Shown here: piece after piece, positions 33,389 through 44,962 of the stretch | Position numbering within the stretch: the first letter of the stretch is position 1 | How the letters are laid out: each line of letters opens with the position of its first letter | From: Aedes albopictus | Lineage: Eukaryota; Arthropoda; Insecta; Diptera; Culicidae | Reading direction: 5' to 3' | NCBI RefSeq assembly: GCF_035046485.1 | Contig: NC_085137.1 | Span: forward strand, 253,912,733 to 253,976,732 | DNA length: 64,000 nucleotides | The notes under the pieces: model-generated | The model's input: the letters and a program-made list of their open reading frames with translations, nothing else | Databases searched by the model: none | What the model was told of the DNA's origin: nothing | Program-made: the position numbers and the translations under genes

Positions 33389-33685
33389 TCAGGATTTTTT
33401 TTTTGATTTCCGGGTTCCCTTCGAACTTGCCTTTGATCCGCCTTTCGTACCTTTCGGGGGACGAGCTTCGTCGGTAGGGACGGTTAAATTACCACCCACA
33501 GAGGTTCCTTGCTTCGCACACCGCTGGCACACATACGGAATGTCGGGATCCCGTATAGTTTCATCCACTCCAGCACAGCCGAAGTGCTCCCACAACTTGC
33601 ATAAGCCGCATTGTACCATCTCCTTCTCAGCGGTATCCTTCCGCTTGCAGGACTGGCAGTTTCGGGGGGAATTTTGATCTGGCAT
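33389..33685 (-). CDS. N-terminal PHD-like zinc finger of BEL gag
   Basis: The 98-codon frame just inside the 5' LTR encodes CQSCKRKDTAEKEMVQCGLC, then WEHFGCAGV and YVCQRC, a Cys4-His-Cys3 PHD-type finger known at the N-terminus of many BEL gags. It ends in a basic tail at a run of ten A residues; the long frame continues one base out of phase beyond that run. One A fewer would fuse the two frames. Alternatives are a programmed shift or a sequencing error. Confidence 0.85.
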   Translation of the reverse strand: MPDQNSPRNCQSCKRKDTAEKEMVQCGLCKLWEHFGCAGVDETIRDPDIPYVCQRCAKQGTSVGGNLTVPTDEARPPKGTKGGSKASSKGTRKSKKKS

Positions 33686-33714
33686 TCTTCCGATACCGCA
33701 AAATTCTTAAAGAA

Positions 33715-34249
33715 TATTGGGTTATGTCACCAACTCTTAAGAGCAATGCGTTCTGTTGCGTTGTGCACGCTTTAAGCTGCAAATAAGTTTAATGAAATCG
33801 ATATCCAGTAATAGTTTGAAAACTTACAATTTTGGTCGACTGTTCTACAATTAAGTCTGCCTAATCGTATTCCCCACTGCTCCTGTGTGGTATCTAAAAG
33901 TTCAATTTGTTTTAAAGTACAATTCAACCATCACTTGGGACAACTTACAGTATTTATAGAAATGAACTGAATTTAACTAACTGCACTATGCTCGGTATCA
34001 ACGGAATTCAAGTTGTATCAGCTAGGCGCTGTAATAATCAAATTATTTAAATTATCCACATATAAATAGGAAAATGATAATAAATCACCATCAAATCACT
34101 AATAGCTAGAAGCAATCCGACCAACAACACTTTGTTTACATGCCCTTTTAATTTGCCTTATCATCTCCGTTGACGTTGATAGCGTTTCCAGAGTCGGACG
34201 CAGGTCGGTGGTCGGCAGTGTTGCCACGACGGCGATCCACGTCGCAACA
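33715..34249 (-). repeat. 5' LTR of the BEL/Pao element
   Basis: Near-identical partner of 27196-27729 (five differences seen). It is upstream in element orientation and immediately followed by the non-coding leader and the PHD-bearing frame. Confidence 0.93.
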
Positions 34250-34370
34250 AAATCTCTTATGCTCTCACCGATCTGCTTGTCTGCTTGCTCGCCGATAGTA
34301 TTTCGTTATGCTTTCGGTCGATGCACAATCGCAAATGTTAGTTTAGAAGAATTTTAATTGCCGTGTTGTA

Positions 34371-34630
34371 TCTATATTTATATATATAAAAATGCAGTGG
34401 CTCCGCGGGACCGCGCATAACTTGCGAACGGGTGGTCCGATGTGGGTCGTCTTAATTTTGTTCAGTCAGTTTTCACCCAAGGAAGGTTTATGAGCCGCAA
34501 AACATATGGAAATATTGAGATTTTTGAAAATCGATGTTTGATACATTTTGAACGGGGGCTTGAACTTGGAAGTTGGATTTAGAACGTCAAAAACGCAGTA
34601 GGCAAGACAAAGTTTGCCGGGGACAGCTAG
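34371..34630 (+). mobile_element. Non-autonomous Helitron-like element, 260 bp
   Basis: Begins TC (TCTATATTTATATATA) after an A and ends CTAG before a T. A short hairpin (GGCAA...TTTGCC) lies 11 bp before the CTAG. These are the Helitron rules: 5' TC, 3' CTRR, an A-T target and no duplication. The GC-rich 5' body (atgcagtggctccgcgggac) is typical of mosquito Helitron ends. It carries no Rep/helicase. Confidence 0.7.

Positions 34631-34657
<27 letters not shown>
34631..34657. repeat. (TA)n microsatellite
   Basis: About 13 TA dinucleotides directly after the Helitron CTAG end. Confidence 0.8.
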
Positions 34658-34661
<4 letters not shown>

Positions 34662-34679
34662 CGTCTTTTTAATGTTATT

Positions 34680-35430
34680 TTAACCCTTATGTGGCCGGCA
34701 GGATACCCGGGTACCTTTTTCAATTTCAACTCTCGATATTCAAATGATTATTAATAGTAGCAATCAGGGTTCCTGATTTCCACTTTTCATCTTTTTTCAC
34801 ACTCGAATACAGTCAGCAGCGAACGGTTGTCGCTTTAGTTTGTGTGTTTGCTTGTCAGCGACGACAGCAAACACCGGCGAACGGTGGGAAGCCATACATG
34901 GAATTTAAACATTCGTCTACATTCGCATCGCAAGCGATGGAGAGGTGATGCAATTCGTGAGTGATATTGCGCGTACGAATATTTGAAGTTTTCATAAAAT
35001 GTTTATTATTTTCTTTGCTAATCTAGCATTTCAACAACAATACACTAAAAACGTATGCATTACATGCAGAAATTCTCTTCTAGTTATGACAATAGCCGCT
35101 TCGATCGCTCACCAGCATTCGTCACCATTCGCCATTCATTCATTCGCATGCGATCCAAACTGCGACGATCGGCCACGAATATCCATGTCAACCAGCTTGC
35201 GCATCGCTTCCCACTGGTGATGGGGTTGCGTGTTTGATCAAGACTATCCGTTTGCTGCATCTTTCTCGATTTGCTTCAGCAAAGAGGAGTGAATATGAAT
35301 GGAGTGAGGCGAATTTACCGATCCTTGGTAGCAATTACCTAGTAATGGGGTTGACCGAATTTTCAGAGGGACAGAGGGAGGGGCTTCTGATTTTTTTTAT
35401 TACCTACGTGAGAAGCCGGCAGGGTACCCG
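34680..35430. repeat. Direct repeat of a GCCGGCAGGRTACCCGG motif
   Basis: The phrase gccggcaggatacccgg (34694) recurs as gccggcagggtacccgg (35413) in the same orientation, 0.7 kb apart. The intervening DNA has frames of at most 73 codons with no domain. This may be the two ends of an unrecognised insertion. Confidence 0.4.
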
Positions 35431-36339
35431 GATCCCCACGAAAATGAAATGAGCCTATTTCCGTCCGTCAATTTTCAACCGATTTTTTTTTTATTTTTGG
35501 CTTATGCAACTCATTATCTATCAAGCAAATATTTGGTTAGACCTTTATTGCTTGAAATCAAAGAATAACTAATTCTAGTCTACACTATGCACTGAATTAG
35601 AAAGAACATCTACAAACAAGATAAGCTAGCTGACTGACTAAACCACTGAACTGAACCACTAACTATCTGCCTGAACTCAACTACTTTTTCCCAAGCTGAA
35701 ATGGGAAAACCTTAAGCAAACTGAAAAAAAAATGGACTCAACTATTTTTTCCACGTTAAGATGGATAACAAGAGGTGTTGATTATCCAGAAAAGATGTCG
35801 ATCTCAAGTTCCAAGATAAGCAATGGAAATTCAAAAAAAAAACTGATCCCAATCCTTTGATCTGCAATCCCTTATATGAGGGTCCTAACCCTATCCATTA
35901 ACTCTAATTCTCTCGATCATAATTATGATCCGATCAAAATTCTCCAAGACTCTCCTTGAGACCAAAGAGAAAATGATTTCCCATGCGTAATTGATTACTA
36001 ATTACGCTCTTTTTCTATATGTGCATTCTCACATCCGTGAGACCAATTCTAATCTTTCCCCTAAAAACAGATAGTAAAATTCTCTCTATGCATCATCGCA
36101 CCTCTGAGAGTCGATCAGAGTTCTCCCCAAAACATGATAGCATCCCCCATCCACATTCTCCCATCTGTGAGATCGTATCAAAGAGCAAAAAAGGAAATAA
36201 CATCTCCAGTTTTCTCCAACAAATTCTGAGGGGAGCGAAAATACTCGCGAATTTATTCTCAAAGCTTATTCCCTTAGTAGCTGATTCATCAAGGGCTACA
36301 CCAATCATCATCCACCCCAAACATGTTATTCCCGAACAT
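35431..36339. other. Unassigned intronic DNA
   Basis: Non-repetitive by eye, A/C-rich, with short tandem-like phrases such as tctgtgagat and ctcacatccgtgag at 36025-36170. A 123-codon frame (36019-36390) is serine/proline-rich and overlaps the LINE relic; I do not support it as a gene. Confidence 0.35.
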
Positions 36340-39300
36340 CGCAACAGGCGATATACGTTTCCGCCTTCGTCTCAAATTTACGAGCAATAATATCAATATC
36401 ATCAGCGAAACCAAGCAGCTGAACGGACTTCGTGAAAATCGTTCCACTCGTGTTTATCCCCGCTCTCCTAATTACACCCTCTAAAGCAATGTTGAACAGC
36501 AAGCACGAAAGGGAAAACCATCCCCTTTCAGTAACCCTCTGCGAGATTCGAAGGGACTCGAGAGTGTTCCTGATACTCGAACTACGCACATCACTCGATC
36601 CATCGTCGCCTTGATCTATCGTATCAGTTTATGCGGGAATCCATATTCGTGCATAATCTGCCATCATCGCTGTTCTAGTTCGATTGTATCGTACACCGAT
36701 TTGAAATCGATGAACAAGTGATGTGTGTGCGATTCTATAACATTCCCCAGAAATCCATTCCCCAGAAATTCATTCCCCAGAATGTACCATTCAACAGAAA
36801 AGCGTAATATACTCTGCTAATAAGTATAATTCGATACACAAACAGTACAATGTTGACCATAATGGTATGTTATAGGCAAGGATTTTAACCTTATAGCGTT
36901 TTTACGCGCAAACATCTATTTTTTGTACGGTTATATTTAACAAATTAAGTGATGTATACATACATACATATCCATAAAAATATTCTACAATGGTTCAAAC
37001 GTTTAATTACCATTGTATACAATTGCATGTTGATCTTTGAACCTATCTTGAAAGTTCACAAACTGTAAATTACATAAATTGTAAATATAAGCAGTTTTAA
37101 CGCCAACAATTCTTATAACAACCTAAAAATAATTTTAATGAAGAAGGAAAAAAGTATCATTGTTTTCCTTACGGCATTCAAAAACCCAACAATGTTTCTA
37201 CTTTTTAAACAATATTTTTCTTAGAATTAAGGAAATTAATAAAATTAATGAAATTATAACTGCTTACATTTTCAACATAGATTTTCCCTTCTTTTCTACA
37301 TAGGCTGTTCTTTCGAATTGCACTTTTCAGGAAATCATGGACATTATTACAACCACCGGTGTTAAATTGTTATAATATTTATGATAAATTTTCTCAAATT
37401 TCTAAACACCTGTGCTTGTAATGCCGATAATTACTTGAACATTGTAACTCGAAAAAACAGCCTATGTAGAAAAGAAAGGAAAATCTATGTTGAAAAAGTA
37501 AGCAGTTGTGATGCCGATAATTTCCTGAAAAGTGCAATTCAAAAGAACAACCTATGCAGCAAAGAAGGAAAAATCTATGTTGAAAATGTAAGCAGTTATA
37601 ATTTCAATAATAGTATACCAATTGCCTACATTCTAAAAAAACTAGTTTAAAAAGAAAGAGCATTATTGGGTTTTTGAACGCCGAAAGGAAAACAATGTCA
37701 CCATAGACAAACAAACAATTCAACTTTTAGTCTCGGAAACAGCTTAGCACGATGTACGATGGCACAGGTTGATGTACGATGGCAATTATCAGAGCGTTAC
37801 GTCTGTGTGTCTGTGATGTCACTTTTTTCCTTCTTCGTTAAAAATATGTTTGAGTCGTTATAAGAACTGTTGGCATTACAACTGCTTTTATGTTCATCAA
37901 CCATTTTCCCTTCTTTTGCACTTTTCAGGATATTATCGGCATAGCAACTGCTTACTTTTTTAACATAGATTTTTCCTTCTTTTTAGCATAGGCTGTTCTT
38001 TCGAAATGCACTTTTCAGGAAATTATGGGCGTTACATCACCCACCGGTGTTAAAATTGCTTAAATATTTATTAAATATTTTTTACAAATTGCTAAACACC
38101 TGTGCTTGTGGTGCCGATAATTACCTGAACATTGTAACTCGAAAGAACAGCCTGTGCAGAAAAGAAGGGAAAATCTACATTGAAAATGTAATAAGTTTTG
38201 ATGCCGATCATTTTCTGAAAAGTACAATTCGAAAGAACAGCCTATGCAGAAAAGAAGGGAAAATGCATGTTGAAAAAGTAAGCAGTTACGATGTCAATAA
38301 TTATACTAATAGCCTAAATTGTAAAGGCAAATCATGCTTATTTCTAAAGTTTTCCTTGTCAAATGAGAATTTTTGGCAGGATGTTTCTTCCGGTGATTTT
38401 TTACGAATGAAATAAAATAATAGTTTTATATTCTTTCTGTGGAATGACGCGTTTTAAGAAATAGTTTTCTGGGGAGTGGTACATTCTGGGGAATGGTTTT
38501 CTGGGGAATGTTATAGAATCGTGTGGGCACGTTGTATTCGCGGGATTTCTGCAACACCTGGCGGATTGCGTACATCTGGTCCGTTGTAGCGCGTTCACCC
38601 ATGAATCCAGCCTGATATTGTCCCACGAACTCTCTTGTAATCGGTGATGGACGGCGGCATAAAATTTGAGAGAGTATCTTGTAGGATACACGATACTTTC
38701 CATCTACTCCTCCGGTAATACTTCCTCCTCCTAAATCATGGTAATGACCTAGTGTAGTGCTCTCATCAGTGGTTCTCCACCGTATTTTAGTAACTCGCTT
38801 GGTAGTTGATTTTCTCTAGCGGTTTTGTTGTTTTTCAACCGGCTAACCTCTCCTCATCAATCTCTTGGAGGTTAGGGGCTAGAAATCCTTCGTCCTGCTT
38901 CTAGATCTGTTACCACGCCACCTTCGATGCTTGCAATGTCGCCATTGAGGTGCTCATCGTAATGCTGCCGCCACCTCTCGACCACCTCACGCTCACTCGT
39001 GAGAAGATTCCCGTGATTGTCTCGGCACATGTCGGCTTGGGGCACAAAGCCACTGCGCGAGCGGTTCAGCTTATCGTAGAACTTCCGTGTGTCCTTAGCG
39101 CGGTACAGCTCTTCCATCGCTTCGCGATCTCGTTCTTCCTGCTGACACTTCTTCCTCCGGAAGACTGAGTTCTGCCTGTTCCGCGCCTGTCTGTAACGTG
39201 CCTCATTCGTCCTCGTACGGTGTTGCAACATTCTTGCCCATGCTGCATTCTTCTCGTTTTTCAACTGTTCACATTCGCCGTCGTCGTACCAGTCGTTTCT

Positions 39301-40110
39301 GTGATTCAGACTTCGGACTCGCGAAGACTAGTGCTGCAACCGAGTTACTACCTAATGGCGGATCGGATGTCCCTCCAGCCATCTTCAAGTGGTGCTGCGT
39401 CAAGCTGCTCTTACGTTGATAGGGCAACTGCTAACTGCTGCGCGTATTCTTGATCCGCTTATACTTTACGCAGCTGCTCGATGTTGAGCCGCGGCGTTCG
39501 ACTTCGACACGTGGTAATACTCTCTAAAGTTTTGAGCGCATGCATACAGCGACTAGGTAGTGATCCGAATCTATATTCGCACTGCGGTATGTACGGACAT
39601 TGGTTATACCTATCCGAGAAAAATTTACCGTCGATTAGAACGTGGTCTATTTGATTTTCTGTTTGATGGTCGGGGTATCTCCAGGTGGCTTTGTAGATAT
39701 CTTTGCGGGGAACGCTTCTTTCTCGTCATGAGGTCTCCCTTCGTGTGGGCAGTGTATGTTGTTGATGCTGTATTTGAAGAAACCGCCCTTTACTCTCAAC
39801 ATGCACATCCTTGCGTTGATCGGCTGCCACCCGATCACACGTTGTTGCATCTTGCCCACTTCCACACTTTCTGTCCAGTCCAACAAAGTTCCTGCAACGC
39901 CACGATGTCGAAGCTGCGGGGATGTAGTTCGCCGTAGATTATCCTGTCACATCCTGCGAAACCAAGTGAGTTGCAATTCCATGTTCCAAGTTTCCAATCG
40001 TAATATTTTTTTCGTCGCGTGGGTCTTTGCCGATTGTATCGAGTCGTATTTTCTCCTATGTTATTCACAATGGGGATTTTTACGGGTGGCTTATTGGGCC
40101 TACGCCAACA
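36340..40110 (-). pseudogene. Decayed non-LTR retrotransposon (LINE)
   Basis: Minus-strand fragments in the correct order. An APE endonuclease start (WKLGTWNCNSLGF, then DIVALQELCW) is at 39835-40068 and more endonuclease at 39647-39886. A linker rich in Arg (ARMLQHRTRTNEARYRQARN) is at 38872-39264. RT fragments are VGQYQAGFMGERATTDQMYA near 38600, HHLFIDFK near 36700 and VQLLGFADDIDII near 36400. Many stops and frameshifts are present, and the 3' end is lost near 36340. The clade is not assigned. It is split by an hAT-like insertion. Confidence 0.85.
36731..38520. mobile_element. hAT-like non-autonomous element inside the LINE relic
   Basis: Ends GATTCTATAACATTCCCCAG and its complement (to 38520) are inverted repeats, with further ATTCCCCAGAA units inside. 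Flanking octamers gtgtgtgc (36723-36730) and gtgtgggc (38521-38528) differ at one position, and the RT codons read through when the insert is removed. The interior consists of about 75-bp units (tgccgataattacctgaa, agaacagcctatg) in both orientations at about 37280-37600 and 37900-38290. The end of another MITE (GTTACGTCTGTGTGTCTGTG) lies at about 37797. Confidence 0.8.
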
Positions 40111-40788
40111 CTCCTGTCTCGCCGGAGAGCCATCGTGCCAGTTCTGTTTAACGTCCCAACCAACACTGGGACTAGCACGCTGGCTACCACCTTGGATCTA
40201 GCTGAGCGTGATGCAGCACTTCTTACTCAGCCGCTGGATGCCAGAACAGGCGCTGTTTGAGCCGCACCTTCTTGGTGAACAGACGCTTGGAACGTACCTC
40301 CTCTATCTAACTGAAGTCAGAAGGACAACAGTGCCCTACCAGCTAACCATACAACTCTTAAGTTGCGGTCTTTGTAATCCCTTGGCCCGTGGAAGCATGA
40401 GGTAGGAACTTGTGCGTACCAGAGCTATGTTGGACGCGCTCCTTATTGACTCACCGTTTTGCAGCCCAAGGACCTTCCTACGGTCTGCGATAAAAGCTGA
40501 AGTCCCATAGGCTGCGAACAAAGACAAAACTCGCGTTGTACAAGACAAAAATTCAAAAATAGCAAAGTTAGTCCTTCTGATCATAAAGTAGAACATGTCA
40601 ATAGCATGATGTGCAATCATAAGAGAAAATCAAAATTTGTTCCAGTCTTAGTGTGTTATTTAATGATACAAGAATGAAAAAATGAGACATTATAGCAAAA
40701 TTTGTGATTAGTTTTGCGCTTGGTTTGTTCTCTGCGTCTACCCGGGATTTTTCCTTTTTTTTACAATATCAACATTTTTCATTCACAG
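40111..40788. other. 3' part of intron 3 of the LOTUS-Tudor gene
   Basis: Mostly unassigned sequence, possibly including the decayed 5' end of the LINE. A pyrimidine-rich tract (ttcctttttttt) and TTCACAG precede exon 4. Confidence 0.4.
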
Positions 40789-40911
40789 GAAAACTTTCTG
40801 GATGTGGTGCTGATCGATACTACCGGCAACAAGGACAACATCGTCAACCAACAGATGTTCATCAAGGGACATGCCATATGGGAAGATGATGTGCCATACA
40901 AGGACAAGAGC
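40789..40911 (+). CDS. LOTUS and Tudor domain protein, exon 4
   Basis: Exon of 123 nt (41 codons, phase 0 at both ends) after TTCACAG and before GTAAGT. It reads ENFLDVVLIDTTGNKDNIVN and then a short tail, the closing strands of the extended Tudor (SN-like) domain begun in exon 3, where ...YVVDVDRE ends at 27007. The family pattern V..V....L.VLLIDT supports joining despite the 13.8-kb intron. Confidence 0.88.
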
Positions 40912-41437
40912 GTAAGTTGATTATAATCTTCTCTCTTCCTGATACTTTAAGGTCTGATATAGGTCGTGCATAGCACGGAACTAGCAACTTCTGTGACCGT
41001 TGTCGTTTGTAAGATTGAAAAGTTATTGTATTCATACAAATCAGCTGTCCGGCTTTGCATCGACAGAGTTTGAAAGAAGTCCATATGGCAACCCTGCGTG
41101 TCAACTAAGAAATTTTCATTTCCTCCATCTTGCGCTAGATTGCTTAGTTAACTGTAACAAACCGTTCAGTATTTACCTCTAGATTTGAAATACGAACACT
41201 TCAAATTGGTAACGGATATCCTGATCACCGTAATGAAACTTCTTAAATACACAATTTCGAGACAATCGCGTTCAATAATTCGCGCTTTGCCTTGTCCTTA
41301 TGGAGGGTGCGCGCTAATTTTTTTTTTTTGGTCTTATCTACAAAACTATATAAATCATAGCTGAACTTTTTTTTTTGGAAAGTATGAACTCTTTCTAGGA
41401 CCAAACCAGAAATAACTTCAAAATTTTCAGTAATTAA
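40912..41437. other. Start of intron 4
   Basis: Unassigned sequence with a T-rich tract at 41321-41333. No frame or repeat can be supported. Confidence 0.4.
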
Positions 41438-41554
41438 CCCTAAAAGGGATACCTGGGGTCCATTTGGACCCCAGCCGCCTTTCAGAGCTCGTGTTTAATG
41501 GAACACACTCAGCGAGGTGACGAAACTGAGGCCATGAAGGTTTCCCTTTTAGGG
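41438..41554. mobile_element. 117-bp TTAA-flanked MITE
   Basis: Ends CCCTAAAAGGGA and TCCCTTTTAGGG are inverted and flanked by TTAA (41434-41437, 41555-41558), pointing to the piggyBac superfamily. A GC-rich body (ggggtccatttggacccca hairpin) lies near the left end. Confidence 0.75.
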
Positions 41555-41734
41555 TTAATCATCCAATTTGTCTATGCTTTTTAGTGATCTTGGAATATCC
41601 TGGATCTCTATTCCTCTAAGAATAAGCCTTCAGTTGTATTATTCCGAGTACATCATTGCCTAAAATTTCCCTAAAGACAGTTTTATATACATACTCCTAT
41701 ACTGCATATAATCGTCTCAGTACATAATTTTATA

Positions 41735-42338
41735 GAAAAGACAATTGACGTATTCCCGGAAGGATCCTTGAAAGCCTTGAAACTTTCTCTGGAGGAAACC
41801 CTTGAGGTGTCCCTGTAACAGTTTTTAGAGAATCCCTGGATAAATTCTTGAAGAATTTCTTGGAACTTCCAAATAATGGAATTGTTGAAATAATCCTGGA
41901 GTTCACCTGAAATAATTCCTGGACGAATAGTTGGAATTTATTCAAAAAGAAACGTCTGGAGGAATTTAAGAAGGAATGTCTAGAGGAATCCGTGGTGAAT
42001 TTTCTATTGAAATTTCGGGAGGAAACTCTGGGAGAATTCCAAAAGAGTCTCCTTTGGGTGAATTCATGAATGATTTCCTGTAGAAATGTCTGAAAGTAGT
42101 TAGGTCACAGTGACTGTCAAAGAATCACAAAATATATTCCTGAAAGAATAGCAGAACGGATTTCTGAAGGAATTATTTTGCAGGAGCTGCAGGAATTCAT
42201 GGATGGATTCCAGAATAAATCTGTGGATGAACTCTTAAAGAGATCATAGTAAAATAATTCTCCGATGACTACTCGGAGAATTTCCTGGCTTCAGTATCTT
42301 TCTAAAATTATCTTATAGAATTCCAATACACATCGCTG
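41735..42338. repeat. 12-bp minisatellite, block 1
   Basis: Degenerate units of the type GGAATTCCTGGA and GGAATTTCTGAA. It is the left flank of the Transib-like insertion; the array resumes at 46392. Confidence 0.8.
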
Positions 42339-42361
42339 CCACAATGGGGAAAAACCCATGA

Positions 42362-42422
42362 CGGGGATGAACCAGCCTCGGGCTGAAAATCCCCATAATA
42401 AAGAGCCAATAATAATAACAAT
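42362..42422 (+). mobile_element. 61-bp retroposed LINE 3' tail with 12-bp target duplication
   Basis: Flanked by perfect direct repeats aaaaacccatga (42350-42361, 42423-42434), splitting the left TIR of the Transib-like element. It reads gatgaaccagcctcgggctg (stem CAGCC..GGCTG), then ATAATAAAG and an AAT-type tail, the same design as 15670-15727 on the minus strand. Confidence 0.8.
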
Positions 42423-43169
42423 AAAAACCCATGAAAACCAGGAAAAAAATCAATAACTTTTGTCGCAGTGGAGTGAAAATTACAAACAAAATCATTTCCG
42501 CTTGGAAAATGTCTGATAAATCGAATGGAACTAGTGTCGTTCACCGCACGAAACTGTATGTCGACCTACAGAGTCGATTTATCATCGGATTCTTGATTTT
42601 TCATACTAAAAGATGCGTTTTAACAGTATATCTCATACGATACATTGAAATTATGAGTTAACTCTGTCATACAAATGCTTTAGAATGTACACAAGTAGTA
42701 TTCGACTTAAAAAAATATGTCGACTCAAGTTGGTTAGTTTGGCGAAATTGATCGATTTTTAAACAAAAATTCATAATTCTGTCGTAGTTAACTAGGAAAA
42801 CTAAATTATTTCCGCAAAGAAAATGTCTGGTAAATCGACTGAAACTAATGTTGTTCACCGGATAAAACTGTATGTCGACCTACAGAGACGATTTATGACC
42901 GGATTCTTCATTTTTTGTACTAAAAGATGCGTTTTGTCAGTATTTCTCATATGTACTACTTATTAATGAACTCTGGCATACAAATCCTTTAGAATGTACA
43001 CAAGTAGTATTCGATATAAATATTTATTTATGTCGACTCAAGTATTATTTTGGCGAAAATGATCGATTTTCATACAAAAACTCATAATTCTGTCGTTGTT
43101 AACTAGGATATTATGAATTTACTCTGACATACAATTCCTTTAGAATGTACACATATAGTATTCGATATA

Positions 43170-43960
43170 TTTTTTTTCCTTCGGAAATTCCTCCAGGTAT
43201 TCCTCCAGAAATTCTTCCAGAATTTCCTCAGAAAAATTCCTTCAGAATTTCCTCAGGAAATTCTTCCAGGATTTCCTCAGGAAACTCCTCCAGGATTTCC
43301 TCCGGAAATTCATCCAAGATTTCCTCCGGAAATTCCTCCAAGACTTCCTCCGGAAATTCCTCCAGGATCTTTTGGAAATTCTTCCAGGATTTTCTTCGGA
43401 AATTCCTCAAGGTTTTCCTCTGGAAATTCTTCAAGGTTTTCTTCCGGAAATTCCTCAAGGTTTTCTTCCGGAAATTTCTTAAGAATTTCATCCGGAAATT
43501 CCTTAAGGATTTCATCTGGAAATTCCTCGAGGATTTCCTTCGCAAATTCCGCAAAGGATTCCTCCAGGAATTCCTCCAGGAATTCCTCCAGAAATTCTTC
43601 CAGGAAATCTTCCGGAAATTTGTTCAGGATTTCCTTTGGAAATTCTTCCAGAATTTTCTTCGGAAATTTCTCAAGGATTTCTTCCGTAAATCCCTCAAGG
43701 ATTTCATCTGGAAAATCCTCAAGGATTTCCTCCACAAATTCCTCCAAAGATTCCTCCGGAAATTCTTCCAGGAATTCCTCCGGAAATTATTCCAGGAAAT
43801 CTTCCGGAAATTTCTTCATGATTTCCTGCAGGAATTCCTCCGGTAATTCCTCCAGGAAGTCTTTCGGAAATTCCTCCAGTTATTCCTTCCGGAAACTGTC
43901 GGAGGAACTTCCTGGGAAAATTCCTGGAAAATTTCCTGGAGGATTCCTGCTGTACATAGT
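43170..43960. repeat. 12-bp minisatellite, block 2 (opposite orientation), inside the Transib-like element
   Basis: Units of the type TTCCTCCAGGAA and TTCCTCCGGAAA. A 233-codon plus frame (43145-43846) and a 145-codon minus frame stay open only because the 12-bp unit avoids stops; their products repeat every four residues. Confidence 0.85.
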
Positions 43961-43961
43961 A

Positions 43962-44949
43962 GCCGTCTCCATTCCACTCGGTTCATGGCGAGAATAGCGA
44001 TAGTGATAGTAGCGATGATGACAGAAGCAATTACATTGACGCCTGAGGTGACAAGGAAAATCATGGTGACGCGTTTAACCATTTTTTTGGTTGTATTAGC
44101 CCTTTTAGATGGATTAATAATTTCTTAAAATTACCTAAGTTTTTATTCGTCATGGTTACATTGTATTTTAAGTAGGTTTACTAGATATGATCAATAAAAT
44201 TAACTTATATTCTTAGATAGGCGATTTCGAATACTTTGACCCATTCTCACCCCCTCTAAGGGGTGAGATTGGGTCAATTTTCAATCATTTGAAGTTTAGT
44301 AAGCAATTCATATAATGTGATACTTTCTTGCCAAACTATTATCACCACATAGAAGAGTACATATACCAAATAAAAAGTTATTCCGACTTCAATTTCATTT
44401 GTAATTTAACAAACAATCTTTGAGTATCTTTTTTTGACCCATTCTCACCCCCAACGACGGTAGTTAAGTTCCCTCTTGCATAAAAAAAATATCTTTGCTC
44501 ACGAGTCGATATTGATCAAATAAAAATATACCTGGCTCCAGTCGACATTATTTTTTTCAACCAAAATTAAACATATTTGACAGAAAGAATGGACAGTTTT
44601 AATAAGTCGACAAATACACTTATTGACAAGTAAATATGTAAGGTATTTGAACCAAATTTTGTTAAAAAGACAAGTCTTCATACGACTAATATCCAACTTA
44701 AGTTACATTTTACAAAGAATACTGATGTAAAAACGGCGAATGAGCAATGACCCATTTAAATTATTGAATAATAACAAGGTAGTTCAATAAGTCGACATAA
44801 ATCTACGTTACAAACAAAGATTGACTTCGACCTGAATATAACCAGAATTTTAGGAGAGGGTAGAATAATATAGTTATGTGGAAAAGATAACATGTTATCA
44901 CAAGAAATCTTTCATTTTACATGAGAAGCTTGAAATCAATGACAAAATA
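43962..44949. other. Unassigned centre of the Transib-like element
   Basis: AT-rich. It holds a hairpin at 44236-44277 (ttgacccattctcacccc...ggggtgagattgggtcaa) whose left half recurs at 44436. These may be ends of a small MITE. Confidence 0.4.
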
Positions 44950-44962
44950 GGCTATCGACTGT

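Larger units (their letters stand above)
27191..34254 (-). mobile_element. Full-length BEL/Pao LTR retrotransposon
   Basis: The element spans 27196-34249 on the minus strand and is flanked by the 5-bp duplication aaatc (27191-27195, 34250-34254), normal for BEL/Pao. LTRs of 534 and 535 bp differ at about five positions, so insertion was recent. A purine-rich tract (GGGCAGGGGTA) adjoins the 3' LTR. The coding order is PHD-like finger, coiled coil, DUF1759 gag, CCHC knuckles, protease, RT, RNase H and integrase. Two small lesions, an A-run shift near 33390 and a nonsense codon at 28042-28044, break the single expected reading frame. The element lies in intron 3 of the LOTUS-Tudor gene, antisense to it. 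Confidence 0.95.

Noticed and set aside
37280..38300. Regular 75-bp repeats considered as a CRISPR-like array
   Set aside because: Units occur in both orientations without uniform spacers, inside a eukaryotic DNA transposon.
43145..43997. Frames of 88-233 codons on both strands
   Set aside because: Products repeat every four residues, as expected from a stop-poor 12-bp minisatellite; no start context or domain.
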